From: PFL25 sp046260155
Lineage (GTDB): Bacteria > Chloroflexota > Anaerolineae > Anaerolineales > UBA4823
Direction of reading: 5' to 3'
NCBI GenBank assembly: GCA_046260155.1
Contig: JBJYXV010000023.1
Coordinates: 1-64,000 of the forward strand
DNA: 64,000 nucleotides
Position numbers and translations under genes: made by a program. Positions 15,557 through 23,931 of the stretch are shown one piece after another. Positions within the stretch are counted from its first letter, which is position 1. Every line of letters begins with the position of its first letter. The notes beneath the pieces were generated by a model. The model saw only the letters and a program-made list of their open reading frames with translations, searched no databases and had not been told where the DNA came from.

Positions 15557-17257
15557 TTGGAACAAAATATCGCATTCATCACCTATGAAACTCCCTTTGC
15601 ACCAGGCGGTGGGATTGCAGCTGTAATGTCACACCTGCCCATCGCTGTTCAAACTGCCTCCAAAATACCAACATTTGTAATTACTCCTTTCCACTTCAAT
15701 ATTAAGAAAACATCTCAGCTTGAACCTGAGATGAAAATTCTTTCTTCGTTCGAAGTTGCCTTCGACCAAAGAAATATTCTGGTGGATATTTTATTGCTAC
15801 AAAAGGATGTCAGCTGGATTTTCCTTAAACCGCGTGAAAAAAATCCACTACGGTATCATTTTTTTTCTGGTCAAAAACACCCCTATGACCTTTCTCCGGA
15901 TGAAATGGGTAATAGACCAAGCTTGATTAAAGATGCTCTTCTCTTTGGAAGTGCTGCCTCTTCATCTCTTAAAGAGATTTCTCCAGAGTGTGAATGGACG
16001 ATTTTACTCCAGGATTGGGAAGCCGCTACAACATCCCTGTTTCTGTCTTCTTCAGACGAAGATAAGAATATTCCAAATTCTTATTTAACTCTCCATAATA
16101 GCTACGATAACGGTCTCGACCAGAGAATGATTGAAATTGCTGGGCTTGAAAGGGCAATACCCAGATTCGATACGGTCCTAGAATGTGCCATACCTCGTGT
16201 GAAAGATCCCATCTTCACCGTTTCGGAACAATTCGCTCTAGATCTTTCGAACGAGATCTTTCAGGCAGAGATCATGGTTCCCCATATCATCGGGGACCTT
16301 ACTAAGCGCCTATATGGGGTTAACAATGGTCCTTTCGTTGATCTTCAAATCCCTGCTGATATCTATCAAGCCGGATTGGAAGGCGATCATTCACTTTTCG
16401 CATTATGGAAGGATCAAAATCGCAAACGCGCACTTCAATTAATTGACAATTTATCCCCCTCAAAAAGCGAGCCAGTATGGGGAAATGTGGCCAAATTCAG
16501 GCATACTTCCTTACCATGGTTTGTAATGGCAGGCAGAGATGACAGCCGCCAGAAAGGATATGAGCTTGCTTGCCTTGCTGTCGACCAATTTCTCGACAAT
16601 GGTGGAAACGCGTGTTTCATCTTCTTACCAATACCTGGCGATGAAGGATTACCAGGCATCCATTTTATTAGGGATTTGGCAGATAAATATCCAGCTTTTG
16701 TTCTTGGTTTTCCCTTTTTCTTCCGGGAAGGATATTTGCCAACCTTGCGCGGCGCAACCTATGGGATGATGCCCTCATACTATGAACCCTTTGGGATGGC
16801 AAATGAATTTTTCCTCAATGGCGTGAGCTGCTTGGGAAGAGCGACCGGAGGTATTGTTCAGCAGATTGTTCCACACCGAAATGTCATTTCATTCAGTGAT
16901 GCAGCTGCTGAAAAATCAAATAGATGGCATAAACCAGGCTCACCACCGACTGGTTTCTTATTTCGAGAGCCTAATGAGATTTCAGGCAGACTCGATGATT
17001 GGTTGACCTTGAATAGGGCTGATTATGCTGTTGGAGATAAGAAGCTAGACCGGCTCCATCAGCGAAAGCAACTGGATTTAATTAAATCCATGTCAGAAGA
17101 AATGCGAAAATGTATCGAAGATGCCGTAGATCTCTATGTTTCTGAACCCGAACTTTATTTCGAGTCCACTATACACGGTGCTTCTTTTATCTCTGAGAAT
17201 TTTTTGTGGAAAAAATCAGCTAAAAAATACCTCGAGAAGATATCCATTAAACCCTGA
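15557..17257 (+). CDS. Starch/glycogen synthase-like glycosyltransferase
   Basis: About 566 residues. The N-terminus IAFITYETPFAPGGGIAAVM matches the sugar-nucleotide binding start of GT5 starch synthases (E..P..kvGGL..v). The C-terminal half has MPSYYEPFGMANEFFLNGVSCLGRATGGI, the donor-binding signature E-P-x-G...G..P..r.tGG of GT-B enzymes. A long, poorly conserved middle part makes it unlike textbook GlgA, so polyglucan synthesis is only a possibility. The start is ambiguous: TTG at 15557 has GGAAGG close upstream, while a TTG at 15545 extends it by four residues. It is a single gene between an ABC exporter and an aldo/keto reductase. Confidence 0.7.
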   Translation: MEQNIAFITYETPFAPGGGIAAVMSHLPIAVQTASKIPTFVITPFHFNIKKTSQLEPEMKILSSFEVAFDQRNILVDILLLQKDVSWIFLKPREKNPLRYHFFSGQKHPYDLSPDEMGNRPSLIKDALLFGSAASSSLKEISPECEWTILLQDWEAATTSLFLSSSDEDKNIPNSYLTLHNSYDNGLDQRMIEIAGLERAIPRFDTVLECAIPRVKDPIFTVSEQFALDLSNEIFQAEIMVPHIIGDLTKRLYGVNNGPFVDLQIPADIYQAGLEGDHSLFALWKDQNRKRALQLIDNLSPSKSEPVWGNVAKFRHTSLPWFVMAGRDDSRQKGYELACLAVDQFLDNGGNACFIFLPIPGDEGLPGIHFIRDLADKYPAFVLGFPFFFREGYLPTLRGATYGMMPSYYEPFGMANEFFLNGVSCLGRATGGIVQQIVPHRNVISFSDAAAEKSNRWHKPGSPPTGFLFREPNEISGRLDDWLTLNRADYAVGDKKLDRLHQRKQLDLIKSMSEEMRKCIEDAVDLYVSEPELYFESTIHGASFISENFLWKKSAKKYLEKISIKP

Positions 17258-17397
17258 TGATTTCCTTGGTATGATCCTTACAGCTCTGAATTCGAATGAA
17301 TTTTCTGCGTGTTATACTTCAAATGTTCCCAAATAACCAATCTTTTTAGATCCAACCTGATTATTTTTTCTAGGTAATTAATTATTTGGAGGCAGCC

Positions 17398-18369
17398 ATG
17401 GAATTTGCACACTTAGGTCGCTCAGGATTATTGGTCAGCAAATTATGCCTTGGGACTATGAATTTTGGCCCGCAAACAGATGAGGAAACCAGTCATAGAA
17501 TCATGGACCGGGCGTTTGATTCAGGAATTAATTTCTTTGATACCGCAAATGTTTATGGTTGGGAAGTGGGTGAAGGAATTACCGAAAAAATTGTCGGTCG
17601 CTGGTTGGTAAAAGACCGTCCCAGGAGAGATAAGATTGTCCTTGCGACAAAAGTCTATGGCAGGATGGGAGAAGGAAAAAATGAACGCCGCCTCTCTGCG
17701 AAACATATCCGCCAAGCATGCGAGGAAAGCTTACGCAGGTTGCAAACGGATTACATTGACCTCTACCAGATGCACCATGTAGATCGAGAGACACCTTGGG
17801 AGGAAATTTGGCAAGCAATGGAACAATTGGTCTCCCAAGGCAAAGTACTCTACATCGGCAGCAGCAATTTTGCAGGACTGCATATCGCCCAGGCACAATT
17901 TTCAGCAAAGGAAAGGCATTTTTTCGGGCTGGTGAGCGAACAAAGCCTGTACAATTTGATCGATCGTATGATTGAGCTTGAAGTTGTACCAACCTGCCGG
18001 GAATTTGGCCTGGGCATAATTCCCTACAGTCCACTCGCAGGTGGTTTACTCGCCGGGGTATTACAAAAACAGCTTGAGGGCAGACGTTCCTCTGACCATA
18101 CGCAAAAGAAAATTCAGGAGTACACTGACCAGCTCCACACTTATGAGGCTTTTTGTACAGACTTTGGAGAGCAACCAGCAAACGTTGCCCTCGCCTGGCT
18201 TCTATCGAATCCTGCCGTTACTGCTCCGATCATTGGTCCCAGGACACTAGACCAATTAGAAAATAGTCTCAAATCCCTCGAAATAAAATTTTCTGATGAA
18301 CAAATGGTGAAATTAACCAGTATCTGGCCTGGACCAGGCGGCGAAGCACCTGAAGCCTACGCCTGGTAA
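17398..18369 (+). CDS. Aldo/keto reductase
   Basis: An NADPH-dependent (beta/alpha)8-barrel oxidoreductase of about 323 residues. The catalytic tetrad is visible: Asp in FFDTANVYG, Tyr in the same motif, Lys in IVLATKVYG and His in LYQMHHVD. The C-terminal nucleotide-binding part has APIIGPRTLDQLE. It resembles the YajO/Tas-like AKR subfamily that reduces aldehydes; no specific substrate can be given. The ATG at 17398 has GGAGG seven bases upstream, fixing the start. It stands alone with a 140-base gap before it. Confidence 0.92.
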   Translation: MEFAHLGRSGLLVSKLCLGTMNFGPQTDEETSHRIMDRAFDSGINFFDTANVYGWEVGEGITEKIVGRWLVKDRPRRDKIVLATKVYGRMGEGKNERRLSAKHIRQACEESLRRLQTDYIDLYQMHHVDRETPWEEIWQAMEQLVSQGKVLYIGSSNFAGLHIAQAQFSAKERHFFGLVSEQSLYNLIDRMIELEVVPTCREFGLGIIPYSPLAGGLLAGVLQKQLEGRRSSDHTQKKIQEYTDQLHTYEAFCTDFGEQPANVALAWLLSNPAVTAPIIGPRTLDQLENSLKSLEIKFSDEQMVKLTSIWPGPGGEAPEAYAW

Positions 18370-18453
18370 TCTATTCTCCGACCTTATATTTAAGGAAATC
18401 CTTTAATCCCATAGAGCAGACCTCCGGAAAATCCTCATAGTATCCATCAACCT

Positions 18454-18870
18454 ATGCCTACAAAACCAATCTTCTCAATCTGGTTTTTAACCATTCTTGT
18501 GATAGGACTCCGCTTTCCCAGTGCTGATTTTCCTTCATTGTTTACCGACCTCCCTAATGGGAAGCAAGATGCCAATATTCATTTGGTAAACACTGCACAA
18601 TCAAATTCAGCTACCCAAACGATTGTATTTAATTTACCAATTATCGAACAAAATTCCCCGACATCCACCCCAATCCCAGTGGATATATATCCTGCACCTG
18701 AGATTGAGGTTGAAATCACCCCTGGTACACCAACACCTACCCCGATACCGGTTCAATCCGGTTCCGTAAATTTTCCAATCGTATTTGGAGCTTTGGGAAT
18801 AATTGTCGTGACCATATTAGCATGGTTTTTCGTTGGTTACCTGCCGGCAAGAAAGAATAAACTCTCCTGA
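18454..18870 (+). CDS. Two-ended membrane protein with Thr-Pro stalk, unknown function
   Basis: A 138-residue protein with a hydrophobic signal/anchor at the N-terminus (IWFLTILVIGL), a hydrophilic outside segment, a Pro/Thr-rich stalk (PGTPTPTPIPV, about residues 88-100) and a C-terminal TM helix (FPIVFGALGIIVVTILAWFFV). No enzymatic motif. The sequence FNLPIIEQNSPTSTPIP just before the stalk resembles segments in other surface proteins of this window. Such small stalked proteins are common in Anaerolineae. It lies just upstream of the two-component system and could be a surface partner of it, but only position suggests this. Confidence 0.6.
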   Translation: MPTKPIFSIWFLTILVIGLRFPSADFPSLFTDLPNGKQDANIHLVNTAQSNSATQTIVFNLPIIEQNSPTSTPIPVDIYPAPEIEVEITPGTPTPTPIPVQSGSVNFPIVFGALGIIVVTILAWFFVGYLPARKNKLS

Positions 18871-18978
18871 TCATCTTCAGTCGAACCACCATTGAGTTTT
18901 TCTTATCCCTAAATGCTGTTCTTTCATGTAATCAATCTGTAAGAATCTCAAGGTAAGATACGGTTATGGAGTCATCCA

Positions 18979-19668
18979 ATGACCAATGAATTAATCCTTG
19001 TTGTCGAGGACGAACCGAGCATTGCCGAAATCGTTGGACTTTACCTGGGAAGAGCTGGCTACCAGGTGATCTATGCTGTTGACGGTTTAGAAGCGCAATT
19101 AAAAATTGAGTCACAATCCCCGGATTTAATCCTGATGGATCTGATGCTTCCGATCATCGATGGATTTGAATTGACTCGCTGGTTGCGCGATCAAAGCGAT
19201 ACCCCGATAATAATGCTCACAGCTCGGCGGGATGAAGTTGATCGGATAGCCGGTTTAGAAATTGGCGCGGATGATTACATCATCAAACCTTTTTCACCCC
19301 AAGAGGTAGTCAGCCGCGTTCGAGCAGTGTTACGCCGCACAAATCCTAAACCTGACGAGAATGATGAGAAACCATTGATATTTCCATCGATTGAGATTAA
19401 TCCCCAGACCCGTTTAGTACTTATTAATGAGGAAGAAATTACACTGACAGCAAAAGAGTTCGACACACTTTGGTTGTTAGCTCAGCACCCAAGACAGGTA
19501 TTTACCCGAAATCATGTCCTGGAACGAGTATGGGGTTTATCAGACTATATCGATCCAAGTACGGTTACTGTTCATATCCGCAGATTGCGTGAAAAAATTG
19601 AGCTCGATCCGTCCAAACCAGACCATCTGGTTACCGTTTGGGGTGTCGGATATAAATTTGAACCGTAA
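18979..19668 (+). CDS. OmpR/PhoB-family response regulator
   Basis: A 229-residue two-domain regulator. The receiver domain has acidic residues LVVEDEP (Glu10/Asp11/Glu12), phospho-acceptor Asp54 in LILMDLMLPIIDG, the Thr in IIMLTARR and the Lys in DDYIIKPFSP. The C-terminal half is a winged helix (LTAKEFDTLWLLAQHPRQVFTR, then STVTVHIRRLREKIE, and VWGVGYKFEP). It is followed after only five bases by a histidine kinase, so the pair forms one two-component system. Targets are unknown. Confidence 0.95.
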   Translation: MTNELILVVEDEPSIAEIVGLYLGRAGYQVIYAVDGLEAQLKIESQSPDLILMDLMLPIIDGFELTRWLRDQSDTPIIMLTARRDEVDRIAGLEIGADDYIIKPFSPQEVVSRVRAVLRRTNPKPDENDEKPLIFPSIEINPQTRLVLINEEEITLTAKEFDTLWLLAQHPRQVFTRNHVLERVWGLSDYIDPSTVTVHIRRLREKIELDPSKPDHLVTVWGVGYKFEP

Positions 19669-19673
19669 TAAAA

Positions 19674-20957
19674 GTGATCATCAAGAAGAATTTCTGGCTT
19701 GAAATTTACATGCAATTGAGAAACTCCTCATTCAGATTTTCCACAACGAGTAGATTTATTCTAGCTCTCATTCTAATCCTCACATTTTCTGTGATTGGAT
19801 TTTATCTTGTATTTCATCCACCGATGAATGAAGTGTGGTTGATCAGTGGTTTTCTATTGGTAACAACCATCATTTCTGCAGTTGCTGGCTATGCTGCTTA
19901 CCGGCTGGGATGGATGAACCGCTCACCCAACATTCGCACTGCCCTCTTGGGCAGTTATGCCTTGGCATGTATTTTAACCTTTCTCAACGTCTGGCTGACT
20001 GCCAGGCTGATGTTTGCAGATCAACATGACCTTCTTCTGGGCACCGTATTGCTCATTTTCGCAGGTGCGATTGCCATGGCACTTGGATACCTCCTGTCAT
20101 CTTCCTTCCTCGACAGGATCCAATCCATTGATCAGGCTGCCAAGAAAATCGCCAGTGGGAATTTATCTTCCCGGGTTCCAATAGAAGGTCGAGATGAGCT
20201 GGCTGAATTGGCGCTGACTTTTAATCACATGGCATCACAATTAGAAGAAGCTGCCGAACAGAGAAAAGAACTCGAGAATCTGCGTAAAGAACTGATCGCG
20301 TGGGTAGGACATGACTTGCAGACACCCCTGACCAGCATATCTGCATTGATAGATGCCTTATCCGATGGAATGGTTGAAGATCTAGAAACAAGACAGCGTT
20401 ATTATGGAACTGTCAAGAAGAATATCTCGAAACTTTCTCAATTAATTGATGATATGTTTCAATTGGCTCAGATTGATGCCGGAGGTCTCACTTTAAATTT
20501 CGAGCTGGTTTCGATTTCTGATCTAATTTCTGATTGTCTTGAAGGTTTCACCGGGATCGCGAAACTAAACCAGATTGAATTAAGAGGAAGTGTCTCGAAG
20601 GATATCCAAGAGGTCGAAATTGATGCGAAAAGGATCAATCGAGTACTGACCAATCTAATTGATAACGCATTGGACCATACACAAAACAACGGATTAGTGG
20701 AAGTGATAGCAAGTCAATCTATTGGGGAATTCATGGTCGAAGTACGGGATAATGGTACCGGCATATCAACGAAAGACTTGCCATATATTTTTGATAAGTT
20801 TTATCGCGGAAATAACCCCCAGACCACTTCAACCAAAAGGTCAGGGTTAGGTCTGGCTATATCAAAAGGCATCGTTGAGGCTCACGGTGGTCGGATCGAA
20901 GTACAAAGTCAACCAGGGCATACACAATTTACTTTCACAATTCCGAACCACCCTTAG
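19674..20957 (+). CDS. Membrane sensor histidine kinase
   Basis: A 427-residue kinase, partner of the preceding response regulator. Four hydrophobic segments occupy about residues 20-140, with very little periplasmic sequence, which suggests sensing in or near the membrane. A HAMP domain follows (DRIQSIDQAAKKIASGNLSSRV). The phospho-accepting His is about residue 213 in WVGHDLQTPLTSI. The ATPase part has the N box NRVLTNLIDNALDHT, G1 VRDNGTGIS, F box FDKFYRG and G2 GLGLAISKG. The GTG at 19674 is the longest start; ATG at 19710 is a plausible alternative. Signal unknown. Confidence 0.93.
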   Translation: MIIKKNFWLEIYMQLRNSSFRFSTTSRFILALILILTFSVIGFYLVFHPPMNEVWLISGFLLVTTIISAVAGYAAYRLGWMNRSPNIRTALLGSYALACILTFLNVWLTARLMFADQHDLLLGTVLLIFAGAIAMALGYLLSSSFLDRIQSIDQAAKKIASGNLSSRVPIEGRDELAELALTFNHMASQLEEAAEQRKELENLRKELIAWVGHDLQTPLTSISALIDALSDGMVEDLETRQRYYGTVKKNISKLSQLIDDMFQLAQIDAGGLTLNFELVSISDLISDCLEGFTGIAKLNQIELRGSVSKDIQEVEIDAKRINRVLTNLIDNALDHTQNNGLVEVIASQSIGEFMVEVRDNGTGISTKDLPYIFDKFYRGNNPQTTSTKRSGLGLAISKGIVEAHGGRIEVQSQPGHTQFTFTIPNHP

Positions 20958-20989
20958 TTTAATTCACAAACGGGTTTACCAAAGTTTCA

Positions 20990-21018
20990 TTGACAGACCT
21001 ACTTTCATCATGTAAACT
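20990..21018 (+). promoter_or_regulatory. Sigma70-type promoter giving a near-leaderless transcript
   Basis: TTGACA (20990-20995), a 17-base spacer and TAAACT (21013-21018). The ATG at 21027 lies nine bases after the -10, so the expected transcript would have almost no leader. Confidence 0.6.
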
Positions 21019-21026
21019 GACTGCCG

Positions 21027-21296
21027 ATGAATATTCCAACACTTGTTTTTGGTGGTTTAGTTGCCACACTTTACGGGGCAATTTTTCACCTCATCCGAGG
21101 TGGTAATTTAGCTCGCCTTTTTGTTTATATTATTCTTAGTTGGATCGGATTTTGGTCGGGTCAATTCCTGGCGCAAAGTATCGGAATCGGATTTGTTAAT
21201 ATTGGTACTCTCTACCTTGGATTTGCTTCTATTTTCAGCATCCTCTTCATGATCATTGGTTACTGGGTGTTGTTCGGCAGGTCTTCTGCACAATAA
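21027..21296 (+). CDS. Small integral membrane protein, unknown
   Basis: An 89-residue protein made almost entirely of three hydrophobic helices (TLVFGGLVATLYGAIFHLI, LFVYIILSWIGFWSGQFLA, LYLGFASIFSILFMIIGYWVLF). No motif is recognised. A good promoter stands directly before it and there is no Shine-Dalgarno, so it may be translated from a leaderless mRNA. It lies between the two-component system and the tRNA methyltransferase but has its own promoter. The coding call rests on the promoter, the consistent membrane topology and a full-length frame. Confidence 0.6.
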   Translation: MNIPTLVFGGLVATLYGAIFHLIRGGNLARLFVYIILSWIGFWSGQFLAQSIGIGFVNIGTLYLGFASIFSILFMIIGYWVLFGRSSAQ

Positions 21297-21498
21297 ATAA
21301 CATCGAATTTGAATAGATACGCGCAACAAGCGCTGAACATTGGGGGATGAAATACTAAAATCATGTAATCAGATCATTCTGATATGCTGAATCAATAAAA
21401 TTTATCCCGTAGATTGGCACTCCAGGTACACTAATTTACGGGATTCATGTTATAACAGCAGAACGTACATTTATCATCTTGCGCGAGAAATAATCATC
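21297..21498. other. Intergenic gap before trmI
   Basis: About 200 bases. AT-rich with no clear promoter, hairpin or open frame that I can support. Confidence 0.5.
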
Positions 21499-22311
21499 GT
21501 GAAACTCGAAAAAAACGCCCCTCAAGCTGGTGATTTAGTACAACTTGTCGGGTTGAGTCATAAAAATCATATCATCCTGCTCCGGGAAGGAGAAGTGCTG
21601 GAAACTCACCGAGGAATCCTCGCCCACGATGAAATAATCGGTAAACCGTGGGGTAGCCAGGTATTCAGCCATTTAGGAAATCCTTTCTTCTTGCTCCAAC
21701 CTGCCCTCAGCGACCTGATCACTACAACCCGAAGGAATACCCAGATTCTTTATCCGAAAGATATTGGGTTCATCCTCATCAGCATGGGAATTGGCCCAGG
21801 CCAACATGTTCTTGAGGCAGGCACAGGATCAGGAGCCATGACAACGGCACTTGCCCATGCGGTTGGCCCCCAAGGACATGTCACCACTTATGATGTAAGA
21901 GAAGAGATGTTGAATCTTGCCAGGAAGAATATCTCCCGCCTGGGCATGCGGGATTGGGTGACATTCAAACATGCAGATATCGAAAATGGTTTTGATGAAC
22001 GGGAAATCATCGCTATTTTTATGGATGTTCCCCATCCAGAAAACTGCATGTTGCAGGTTAAGAAATCGCTGGTTTCCGGGGGATTTTTTGGTTGTATCGT
22101 GCCAACAACAAACCAGTTATTTCAGCTGCTACCAGCTCTCCGTGTAAATGGATTTGCTTTTATTGAGATATGTGAAATACTTCTTCGCTTTTATAAATCT
22201 AATGCCCAACGACTCAGACCGGCAGATCGCATGGTTGCCCATACAGGTTATTTAACCTTTGCCAGGTCCATTATTTCATCAGATGATATTGAGCTTTTTG
22301 AGAAGAAATGA
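21499..22311 (+). CDS. trmI: tRNA (adenine-N1)-methyltransferase, TrmI type
   Basis: A 270-residue SAM-dependent enzyme that makes m1A58 in the T-loop of tRNA. The N-terminal beta-domain has GDLVQLVGL and ILAHDEIIGKPWGSQV. The Rossmann domain has VLEAGTGSGAMTTALAHAVG (motif I) followed by VTTYDVREEM, and the acidic DVPHPENC motif (motif IV; TrmI usually DxPxP). The C-terminal RPADRMVAHTGYLTFAR is also typical. It starts at GTG (21499) and is followed by the Nudix gene after 45 bases. Function is firm from the family; the usual tetramer is assumed. Confidence 0.92.
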   Translation: MKLEKNAPQAGDLVQLVGLSHKNHIILLREGEVLETHRGILAHDEIIGKPWGSQVFSHLGNPFFLLQPALSDLITTTRRNTQILYPKDIGFILISMGIGPGQHVLEAGTGSGAMTTALAHAVGPQGHVTTYDVREEMLNLARKNISRLGMRDWVTFKHADIENGFDEREIIAIFMDVPHPENCMLQVKKSLVSGGFFGCIVPTTNQLFQLLPALRVNGFAFIEICEILLRFYKSNAQRLRPADRMVAHTGYLTFARSIISSDDIELFEKK

Positions 22312-22356
22312 TAACTACCCACAATCTGAAATTGATCACGATCCAATGAATCCTCA

Positions 22357-22989
22357 ATGATGCCATCATCAATCCAAGAATTAACAGTAGAAGAAATTTT
22401 CACCCGGTTGTCAACCATTGATCACCAAGAACCTTCTCCAAGGCTCATCTTTCCCCGTTTTCCTCCCCAATTTTTTAATGCGATGCCACAAAATGCTGCA
22501 GTCCTTGTTCCATTCCAGAGGATTTCCGGACAATGGAATATTCTTTTTACCCGCAGAAAATCATCACTACCTGAACATAGTGGCCAGGTTGCTTTTCCTG
22601 GAGGACGAGCAGATCCCAGTGATGGCTCTGCAGAGGAAACAGCCTTGCGGGAGGCAGAAGAGGAAATCAATCTTTCTCCGGATGATGTTGAGGTCCTTGG
22701 GAGATTACATGAGCTGCAAACCATCAGCAATTACTGCGTCCAACCGGTTGTCGGAGTAATACCCTGGCCTTATGAGTTTAAAATGGCAAAAGAAGAGGTC
22801 AGCCGAGTATTCACCATTCCTTTAGAATGGTTGGCTGACCCCAATCATCATGAAATCAAATTCCGTGAGCTTCCCGGTCTACATTCACCAGTACCTGTAA
22901 TTTACTTTAACCTTTACCAAGGTGAACTGCTTTGGGGAGTGAGTGCTGAGATCACCCTTGACCTGATGGAATCTCTCCAGATAATCTGA
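22357..22989 (+). CDS. Nudix hydrolase, CoA pyrophosphatase-like
   Basis: A 210-residue Nudix protein. The Nudix box is GGRADPSDGSAEETALREAE followed by EEI, fitting GX5EX7REUXEEXGU. The upstream block LFTRRKSSLPEHSGQVAFPGG is the pattern of CoA-diphosphatases (NudL/YeaB: L.t.R...L..H.GQvaFPGG). It would cleave CoA or its derivatives to phosphopantetheine and 3',5'-ADP. It lies downstream of trmI and converges with rplY, 13 bases between stop codons. Substrate is by family inference. Confidence 0.88.
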   Translation: MMPSSIQELTVEEIFTRLSTIDHQEPSPRLIFPRFPPQFFNAMPQNAAVLVPFQRISGQWNILFTRRKSSLPEHSGQVAFPGGRADPSDGSAEETALREAEEEINLSPDDVEVLGRLHELQTISNYCVQPVVGVIPWPYEFKMAKEEVSRVFTIPLEWLADPNHHEIKFRELPGLHSPVPVIYFNLYQGELLWGVSAEITLDLMESLQII

Positions 22990-23001
22990 TATAAACTAAC
23001 C

Positions 23002-23679
23002 TTATTCTTGGTCCGTAGGTCCTTCTTCCTGCTCTTCTTCCTCGCGTTTTCCACGTTCAACCATTTCAGGCTCAACACCTTCTTCGAGTTCGAGTTCGAG
23101 TTCTTCCTCTTCTTCTTCCTCTTCAGCGGCTTGGGCAATCACTACGACCACGACTTCATCTGGATCGTTGAGGATTTCAACTCCCTCAGGAGCAATAATG
23201 TCACTTACTAAAATGCTGTCCCCGATCTCGGTTAAGCCAGATAAATCGACATCAATCCGGTCCGGTAAATTTGTCGGTACACACTCAATTGATAATTGTT
23301 CAAGGCTCGGTACAAGAATTCCGAGATATGTTTCAACCGCTGGAGCTTCACCGATCAAATTAACAGTAACATCCGCCCGAACCGTTTCGGTTAAAGACAC
23401 CGCTTGAAAATCTACATGGATGATCGTTCGACGCACCGGATTGCGTTGTTTATCCCTCACCAGCGTATAATGCTTTTCGCCATCGATATCAAGAACAACC
23501 AATGCGGAGGGGGAAATTGAATCCAGAGTTTTGCTCGCTTCTTTATAGTTAAGCGAAATCGAAACAGGTTCAATACTATGGCCATAAACAACGGCTGGCA
23601 ATAAGCCATTTCGCCTCAATTTTTTTACGTTTTTACCTATCACCTCGCGGCGGTTGGCTTCAAACACAATTTCTTCCAT
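23002..23679 (-). CDS. rplY: 50S ribosomal protein L25 (CTC/TL5 family)
   Basis: A 225-residue protein of the long CTC-type L25 family, which binds 5S rRNA. N-terminal L25 domain: EANRREVIGKNVKKLRRNGLLPAVVYGH, then HTLVRDKQRNPVRRTIIHVDFQAV. The C-terminal TL5-type beta-domain follows (NLPDRIDVDLSGLTEIGDSI, PEGVEILNDPDEVV). The tail is very Glu-rich (over 25 Glu in the last 55 residues). The ATG at 23679 is chosen because AGGAAGGA stands just upstream; an ATG at 23727 is in frame but has no such site. Its leader carries a terminator-like structure, so it may be controlled by attenuation. Confidence 0.93.
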   Translation of the reverse strand: MEEIVFEANRREVIGKNVKKLRRNGLLPAVVYGHSIEPVSISLNYKEASKTLDSISPSALVVLDIDGEKHYTLVRDKQRNPVRRTIIHVDFQAVSLTETVRADVTVNLIGEAPAVETYLGILVPSLEQLSIECVPTNLPDRIDVDLSGLTEIGDSILVSDIIAPEGVEILNDPDEVVVVVIAQAAEEEEEEEELELELEEGVEPEMVERGKREEEEQEEGPTDQE

Positions 23680-23766
23680 ATCGTCCTTCCTGCTTAGGTC
23701 AGAGGGGTTGCGAACATTCCCATCCAACCAAATTCAGATTATTTCTAAAGGTTAACTGACCAGCAT

Positions 23767-23808
23767 AAAAAGCGCGTCTCCATTAGGAGACGTCTCCATA
23801 TCGAGACG
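23767..23808 (-). promoter_or_regulatory. Candidate attenuator in the rplY leader: terminator hairpin with an overlapping alternative hairpin
   Basis: On the minus strand the stem CGTCTCC-TAAT-GGAGACG (23792-23775, 7 bp perfect) is followed after three bases by TTTTT (23771-23767), a terminator layout. Directly upstream a second stem CGTCTC-gatatg-GAGACG (23808-23791) shares two bases with it, so the two cannot form together. No minus-strand gene lies upstream (the neighbour is divergent), so the hairpin most likely sits in the rplY leader, about 90 bases before its start codon. Confidence 0.5.
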
Positions 23809-23931
23809 AATTTTATTCGGTTTCCTTCCATCCGTCAAGCAATAAATTGGCAACCAAAAAGATTCCCAAGATATGATAAACTCAATCGGACATTTTTTCT
23901 TCTGACTCGTTAAGCATATTCACCACCCCAG

